Assembly (NCBI RefSeq): GCF_905475395.1
Contig: NC_058341.1
Span: 63,309,501-63,373,500, forward strand
From: Chrysoperla carnea
Lineage: Eukaryota; Arthropoda; Insecta; Neuroptera; Chrysopidae
Direction: 5' to 3'
DNA: 64,000 nt
Shown here: positions 58,201-64,000 of the stretch, piece after piece
How the letters are laid out: each line of letters opens with the position of its first letter
Position numbering within the stretch: position 1 is the stretch's first letter
Translations under genes and position numbers: made by a program
Notes under the pieces: generated by a model
Seen by the model: the letters and a program-made list of their open reading frames with translations, nothing else
Told to the model about the DNA's origin: nothing
The model's database searches: none

Positions 58201-58857
58201 TATATCAAGAGCTGAGGATCACTTCAAATTTTATTTTTCATTTCCACTTCTAAATAACTTAGTGGCATTTGCAAATAATATCCTCTTTTTCTTTTGAATT
58301 TATTTACTTTTTGATAATAATATCGTTATTATTCATAAATAATTTAATTACTAAATTTGAAACTACTAGGTACTAAATCAATCATATGTTATGCGTGGTA
58401 GATTTTAAAGTTTATGATTCATAAAAATTTCAACATATTCTATTAATTATTCTTACAGAATAGTTTACTTACTTGTTAATTGAATTGGGGCCCGCACTTT
58501 TAACCCATATTTAAAAAGTAGCGGAGACGTGGTAAATTGAAAATTCACTCTGATTAATCATTACTTAAACAGGCGTCGAAAAGTATTGAGTAATGATTCG
58601 AAAAGCAAAAATAAAATTCTGACAAATCGTTATGTTTTATGGTAGAAGGCACTTTCGATTTTAATGTTTTACTTGATATATCACACCCTGACTGTTTTCG
58701 ATTAAAATCATAAAATCGAAGCTTTGCAACCATATCCTATTCATCGTGTATTAGTTTAGGAACCAATACTCCATTCCATTAACCTTTCTTCCACAACACT
58801 CCTGGAATGCATACAACTGAACTGTTTGAAATAATAAATTTAAAAATAAAAATCTCG
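58201..58857. other. Unannotated stretch upstream of leftward gene
   Basis: Would contain the leftward promoter. Only the weak initiator and TATA-like stretch noted for exon 1 are seen. Confidence 0.3.
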
Positions 58858-59060
58858 TAGTAGTTAATATAGCGACTTAAACAGTCGGGGACCATTATTG
58901 GGAAGATTTGAGTCGATCAAGAATGTAATGAGCTGAGAATGTTAAAGTCGTTATGTAAACTATTAGACTTGTTTTTTTCTTTTAAATTTTTATTTAACAC
59001 AGTCAGGTTTTTTGATTTCTTAAATTAATTTTTTTATTTCATACTGGTTAGTAAGGATTT
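58858..59060. mobile_element. MITE family M, copy 1
   Basis: Contains 'atagcgacttaaacagtcgg', 'accattattgggaagattt' and a right side 'ttatttaacacagtcaggtt', shared with 60822-61100 and 62815-63086. Confidence 0.6.
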
Positions 59061-59125
59061 TCAAATACCTTTTCAATGATACCCGACATAACATACAATT
59101 TTATATTTCCAATTAAATTTAAACG

Positions 59126-59374
59126 CATAGGCTAGGTTATATTAACTGTTAACGAAGGTCACACTTAGGCCATAGGCCCATTGTGATACCATATATAAAT
59201 TATTTGAAGAGGCTGAGTACACCTCTTTCGTGCATATACCTTGCACCACACCAGCCCATCACAACTATTAATTAAATTAATTTTTTGTTGTGACGGTGGG
59301 AATCAAACCCGATACTCTACGCATACCGAGTACGGACCTGGTTACGCTCCAACTTACTGAGCTACAAGGTTAAA
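59126..59374 (-). mobile_element. tRNA-derived SINE, copy 3
   Basis: Same body as the copies at 20.6 and 26.0 kb ('ttaattaaattaatttttt', 'tgcaccacaccagcccatc', 'tattgtgat'-type tail), with a more diverged tRNA head (box B complement 'gggaatcaaacccg'). Confidence 0.8.
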
Positions 59375-59406
59375 CATATAACTTATACAATCCGTGTTTG
59401 TATCAT

Positions 59407-59648
59407 CTAGGGAGAACAATATCACTAGTATGACAGAATACATGCGTTAAGCAATGCATCTAAGTGAAAGGTATTATATAAATTTGTTGAGCATGTAGTT
59501 GTAAGATGCATGCACACAACGGAAGATCTGTCGTATCGTATCTGTAGTCTTACAACTACATGCTCAACACATGTATTTAATATCTCTCACTTAGATGCAC
59601 TGCTTAACACATGTGTTCTCTCATACTAGTGATATTGGTATCCCTAGG
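59407..59648. mobile_element. Inverted-repeat MITE with CTAGGGA ends
   Basis: The left arm ('ctaggga', 'caatatcactagtatga', 'agcatgtagttgtaaga') and right arm ('tcttacaactacatgct', 'tcatactagtgatattg', 'tccctag') are complements. The centre is about 50 bases. Confidence 0.85.
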
Positions 59649-59688
59649 TGGTACAAACACGATCTGTATATATATTTTTTTAATTTCC

Positions 59689-60375
59689 TTTATTTTGGTA
59701 CCCTATTGGATAGTTTTGGTTATGTTTCTTTATTAACGCATTACTATTTCGCACTAAAAATCCGCCATTTTTTTTTTCAATCACCTATGTAAGACACTTG
59801 GGATTTTATAACGAAAACAACATTATAACTATACATCAACTGTAGAAATCCACCCAGCCGTTTGGAAGATACGAGGTTTTAAAGAAATTAACAAACAAAT
59901 ATACAAGATACGCGCGTGAAGCCTAACCACTAAGTTGAGTAAAAAGGACCAATTAAAAAACAAAAGTCCGATTGGATAAAATAACAACTGGAAAGAAGAA
60001 AATTACTACGTATGATTCTTAAAGAATAACATTAAATTAAAGGCTTTCAACCTGTTCTTTCCAAACATGAAAAAATAAAAGCCTTCCACGGCATTTTTAT
60101 CCGAGTCTCAATAAATGGTTATTATGTTTTTCACGCGTATCTTGTTTGCATGTATATATATTTGTTTGTAAATTTCTTTATTACCTCGTATCTTCCAAAC
60201 AGCTCCATGGATTTCAACATTTAAGGTTTCATTATATTTTTCTCAAAAACCTAAGTGTGCTAAGATAGGTGCTTGAAAAAATAAAACAAAATAGCGCTCT
60301 TTTGGAGCGAAATACTAGTACGATTATAAAAAGAAATTAATAAAACCTATCGAGTAGGGTATCCAAATAAAGTTT
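59689..60375. mobile_element. Inverted-repeat element, ~240-bp arms
   Basis: The left arm ('ggtaccctattggatag', 'actatttcgcac', 'cacctatgtaagacac', 'ccgtttggaagatacgagg') pairs with the right arm ('cctcgtatcttccaaacag', 'taagataggtg', 'gcgaaatactagt', 'ctatcgagtagggtatcc'). It begins 40 bases after the previous MITE. The frame at 59595-59792 straddles both. Confidence 0.85.
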
Positions 60376-60383
60376 TAATATCC

Positions 60384-60821
60384 GTATATATTATAAATGT
60401 GAAAGTAAGGATGTTTGTTTGTTTGTTTGCGAATTGATTTGAAGAAAACTGTACAATAATATAGCTCATACATCAGAATAATAAATAAGCTTTAATTTAT
60501 AAAGATATATTTAAAAACAATTTTTTTAATTAAATTTATTTTTTTGACATTTCATAAATCAGGGTCAAGTAGACAACTTATGGACATCTGTCAACCAAGG
60601 TTATCAGAATTACTTTTCACATTTATAAAAAATTGAAAACTGATTAATTATTTGACATTTCATGAAACATGAAAGATACAATTTATGGGCTTTTCCATTT
60701 CTATGTCGCCTTTAATGCAATAAAAAAAATTGCATAGTATTTTATTCACTTTTTAAAGATCTTGCCAGTTATTTATGGGCAAAAACGCGGGTACAAGCGT
60801 TATTATAGTAGTATATATAAT
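60384..60821 (+). mobile_element. Non-autonomous element, possibly Helitron-like
   Basis: Starts 'tatattataaatgtgaaag' with a (GTTT)n run and ends near 'gcgggtacaagcgttatt'. This start and end pair is common in insect interspersed elements. A related piece ('gatttgaatgaaactgtgg', 'atatagctcaaacatcaga') is at 61640-61720. Confidence 0.45.
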
Positions 60822-61100
60822 AAGAAGGGTTTTTTAGTGCTAGGACACTAAAAAGTCTAAAATGAAATAAATAATAAAAAAAGAAAAAATAAAAAATCCG
60901 GCTGCGTAAATAAAATCTAAAAAGAAAGAAACAAGTTCAGAAGCTTACATAGGGACTTTACCAGCCGGGGCTCATTAAAATCTAATCCAACTTAAATCTG
61001 TTGAAGTCGCTAAGTAAAATTCTGAATTTGTTTTTTCTTTTCAAGTTTTATTTACGCAGGAGGATTTTTAATTTTTTTAAATTATTTATTTTATTAAAAT
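60822..61100. mobile_element. MITE family M, copy 2
   Basis: The left end 'taagaagggttttttagtgc' and the arms 'ctgcgtaaataaaatc' / 'gttttatttacgcagg' with 'gaaataaataat' / 'attatttattttatt' form an imperfect inverted repeat. The matching right end is missing here but present in copy 3. The frame at 61001-61204 is mostly element. Confidence 0.75.
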
Positions 61101-61368
61101 CATTTTGTAGCAATATGATCACAAGTTTTAAAACCGAAACAATAAATATGCATTACAAGAAAATAATATGGTTCATTAATTATATATCTAATCAAATACA
61201 ATAATAGTATCAATCAACAATTTTTATTTTCAATCTAAAAATCAATTATTAATTGAAATAGTTTTTCTACTAAAATAATAACAATGTGATTTTAATATCA
61301 TAAAAATATTTTTTCTTAATAAATATGTAAAATAATATTTTATGAAATTCAATTTGTTCAAAACCTAT

Positions 61369-61374
61369 TCAGTT
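61369..61374 (+). promoter_or_regulatory. Possible initiator of rightward gene
   Basis: TCAGTT matches the arthropod initiator TCA(G/T)T(T/C). It lies about 15 bases before the ATG, so the leader would be very short. A TATTTTATG stretch lies about 30 bases upstream of it. Confidence 0.25.
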
Positions 61375-61384
61375 TTATTTAAAA

Positions 61385-64000
61385 ATGCATTGTATGTGTT
61401 TTCAATTAAAATTATACATAATTTTAATTGTGGTAAGTTGTATATTAATTTATATAAATAATGATGAAATACTATAATTAGTAAACGATATGTAATATGG
61501 CAGCCGTTGGCATAACAACCGTTAAATTAACAAAGTGGGAAACAATCCGTGGTAAAAGTGGCATCAAGACTCATACCAATAATTCTACAATAAAGTAAAT
61601 GATTATATTTATTGATAGACTATGGATAAAGTATTACCGAATGGATTTGAATGAAACTGTGGAATGATATAGCTCAAACATCAGACTAACACATGGGCTA
61701 TAATTTATAAAGATATTAAAAATAAATAAAAAATAAACAAATTAAATTTAGTCTATGATATTTCACTACGCTATGTGTGAGCCTCATTTTAAACCATAAA
61801 AAAAGATTTCTATAAATACAAGATATAATTCATAGTCACCTGGTCTGATACACTCAATTAATCAAGACTATAGAGACAAGCGGCAAATCTCTTGTAAAAC
61901 TAAAATGACTGAAAATCACTGCAAATGTGAATGCGATGTAACATGTTTGTACTTTTTGTAAGCCTGTAATCTAAAGGGGTCAATTGGTAAAAAAAAAAAC
62001 AAATTAGTGCGAGTGGGCTATCCATTGCTATAAATAAATTAATTTGTTAACTATCAAACATTTGTTTTTTATATTAAAAATGCATTCTAATGGTAAAACG
62101 GGCAAAATAAGACACTTTTTACTCTTGTGATTTTTTCGAAAAAATCAATAAATGGCTAAAAATAAACTTATTTATCTGGGCGAGTTTTGACAAAGATAAA
62201 ATTAATGACAAAATTAAAAATGCAAATATATTCATGAAAATCGGTATATATGGGTATAAAAAAATTCTAAGCAACTTTTTCTTATAATTTTTTTTCGATA
62301 TCTCCAACGGATTAATTAGGTGATTTTATGAACACCTATACCAATTTTTTTTTTGTAGCATCAATATTTTTAGGCGTTACAAACTTGGGACTAAACTTAT
62401 AATACTATGTATATTTCATATCGTTGTGTGCGTAGTCATGGTAGGGATAATAAAATCGATGCCAGCGCTTTAAGTGAAAAATTTTGGAGATAAAGTGGGC
62501 TGTTATGACTAATTTGCAATTATTTACATGTTAATGATATAGAAACTGTCAAATTAAAATGATTGAAAAACACTAATTAATTAAACTTAATGCATTAAAA
62601 ATTGTGAAAATAAGAAATCAAATTGTACAAATATTATTTTTCAAATGTTAATTATCGTAATTATTTATTTAAATTTGTGAAACAAGAATATTAAATTTTA
62701 AATGTAAGTTTTCAATGCAATCCACACAATTATATATGCATCCATTAATTCTATAATTAAAGTAGTGTATCGTTGTCATGGAAACGAAATTCACGCTCGG
62801 AGCGAATACATGGTATAAAAATACAAAATAATCAAGAACCTGACGGCGTAAAATAAAATCTGAAAAGAAACAAGTGCAGTAGCTTATATAGCAACTTTTA
62901 CAGTCGGGATCCATTATTGGAAAGATTTGAGTTGGTCTATATTTTAATGGGCCCCTACTCGCTTTATAAACTACTGCATCTGTTTTTCTTTTTCCAGATT
63001 TTATTTAACGAATTTTTCATTTTTTTAAATTATTTATTTTATTTTAGACTTTTACTGTCCCAGCACTAAAAAAAACCTCTTATTGTACTATATTAAAACT
63101 TTTTAAACCAATTTATTATTCCTCATTAAATTTAAACATGTAACTTCGTCTTATATGCTGTTACATATTCATGTCAGCAAAAGTTTAGCAGGTTGGTATT
63201 TCATCTGGTTTCAAAAACCAATATTTATGCTTTCCTTTAAAATTTGGGTCATTTACAATTTTACGTAATAACTCTCTAGAATTACAAAAATTTAAATAAG
63301 TATTTGTTGCTGTCTTTCAATTTCAGATTAATTATTCGTCAATGTTTGATGTGAAGTGTAATAGCGACGATCATTCAATAAGAGATGTTCCCATGATTAA
63401 CAATAACAATAAAAGTTTCAATTTGGATGCTGTGAATAAATCAACAGAAACTAATCGAATATTAAAAGACCTACATAGATACCCATCATTTGAGACAGTA
63501 CAGAAATATTATACGGACGGCAGTGAAAATCAACGTGATAGTGAGTCGATATCCGTTCATATTTCGGAGATAGCTATGAGAAAAAATGGTAATCCTGAGT
63601 CACATAAAATGCCAAAATTCGAAATAGCGGTCTTAAATAAAGGCAGTATAGAGGAAGAAATTGAATTTCGCGAATATTCAGATTTAATTGTAATGAAATT
63701 TTCCCAATTAGAGCAAAAAGAAAAAACTGCTTCCAAGTTAAAATTAAAGAATTTAAGATCAGGTAAAGTTCATTCAAATATTGTAGAAAATATAACGGAA
63801 TTTCCTGTATCATTAAAAACTGCAACAAATAAAATTATGGACGTTTCTGCAGATACTGTTGTGGCTGATTCCGTATTCATTGAAACTTTACCTCAAGTTG
63901 CCAATCGAAAAAAGCCTAAAAAAATTAAACTTCAAATGCAGAATATTAGCGCAGAAGTAAATACTACAAAATTTAAAACATCTACTACAATCTACCATCC
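61385..64000 (+). CDS. Rightward gene for secreted Asn/Thr-rich protein (partial)
   Basis: Exon 1 (61385-61432) encodes MHCMCFQLKLYIILIV, a signal-peptide-like stretch, and ends at a GTAAGT donor in phase 0. Exon 2 starts after CTTTCAATTTCAG at 63327, also in phase 0, and stays open for 224 codons to the window end. Because it has no stop in the window it would be missed by an ATG-to-stop search. The mature part starts INYSSMFDVKCNSDDHS. It is rich in Asn, Ser, Thr, Lys and Glu, with sequons NYS, NKS (twice), NIT, NIS and NTT. It has a basic patch, NRKKPKKIKLQ, around residues 209-219, then TTKFKTSTTIYH. SESI...IAMRK near residue 88 resembles the start of exon 2 of the leftward gene, and the basic patch followed by a Thr-rich stretch matches that gene's exon 3. 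I do not recognise the family. It is likely secreted and glycosylated; function unknown. Confidence 0.6.
62310..62425 (-). repeat. Family R1 fragment
   Basis: Only the end with 'taattaggtgattttatgaa' and 'gttacaaacttgggactaaa' is present. Confidence 0.7.
62440..62700 (+). repeat. Foldback family E spacer, second copy
   Basis: 'gtgcgtagtcatggtaggga', 'cgatgccagcgctt' and 'gcattaaaaattgtgaaaat' match the middle of the element at 45955-46230, in the same order. Confidence 0.7.
62815..63086. mobile_element. MITE family M, copy 3
   Basis: Contains 'cggcgtaaaataaaatc', 'tttacagtcgggatccatta' and 'ttccagattttatttaacg', and ends 'cagcactaaaaaaaacctct', the complement of copy 2's left end. Confidence 0.75.

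Larger units (their letters stand above)
61433..63326 (+). other. Intron 1 of rightward gene
   Basis: Bounded by GTAAGT and TTTCAG. It contains a Helitron-like piece (61600-61760), an R1 fragment (62310-62425, with 'taggtgattttatgaacacc' and 'cttgggactaaactta'), a family E spacer copy (62440-62700) and MITE family M copy 3. No other exon is seen. Confidence 0.5.

Noticed and set aside
63574..63828. 84-codon minus-strand frame
   Set aside because: It is the antisense shadow of exon 2 of the rightward gene, which stays open through the window end.

Overview
This is AT-rich, gene-poor nuclear DNA from an insect. The evidence is an odorant-binding protein gene with a spliced signal-peptide exon, GT-AG introns, fossils of IS630/mariner-type transposases and non-LTR retrotransposons, tRNA-derived SINEs and many inverted-repeat (foldback/MITE) elements. 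The insect order cannot be fixed from the window; a holometabolous insect is my guess. Most open frames in the window are chance frames or pieces of repeats. LAYOUT. From 1 to about 43.9 kb I find no intact host gene. The region holds dispersed repeats, decayed transposon genes (1.7-2.2, 3.0-3.3, 11.4-12.1, 14.1-16.2 and 34.2-35.0 kb), a giant near-perfect palindrome (5428-7376) nested in an older inverted repeat (4976-8271) that also carries a 366-bp hAT-type MITE, further long inverted repeats (14405-15957, 18385-19229, 22920-23965, 24432-24696) and a tandem array built around TTC-loop hairpins (38080-39033). GENES. The first well-supported gene is an odorant-binding protein of the Minus-C type (+ strand, exons 44060-44104 and 46649-47020), with a 142-bp MITE just upstream and a foldback element in its intron. 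From about 50 to 64 kb I see parts of what looks like a family of secreted Asn/Thr-rich proteins. One gene runs leftward (exon 1 58200-58141, exon 2 54110-53676, exon 3 50923-50194). A second runs rightward (exon 1 61385-61432, exon 2 63327 to beyond the window end). Each starts with a short hydrophobic signal-peptide exon ending at a consensus GTAAGT donor in phase 0 and joining a phase-0 acceptor, so they form a head-to-head pair about 3.2 kb apart. A third, shorter related frame (57650-57850, + strand) lies antisense inside intron 1 of the leftward gene. The leftward gene has a one-base frame disruption near the end of exon 2, so it may be a pseudogene, may carry an assembly error, or may end early. 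The intervening DNA is packed with MITEs, SINEs and fossil transposon genes. HOW THEY WORK TOGETHER. The odorant-binding protein would carry small hydrophobic ligands in an extracellular fluid. The Asn/Thr-rich proteins have many N-glycosylation sequons and basic patches and would be secreted, but I do not recognise the family and assign no function. All spliced models were read by eye and need transcript data.
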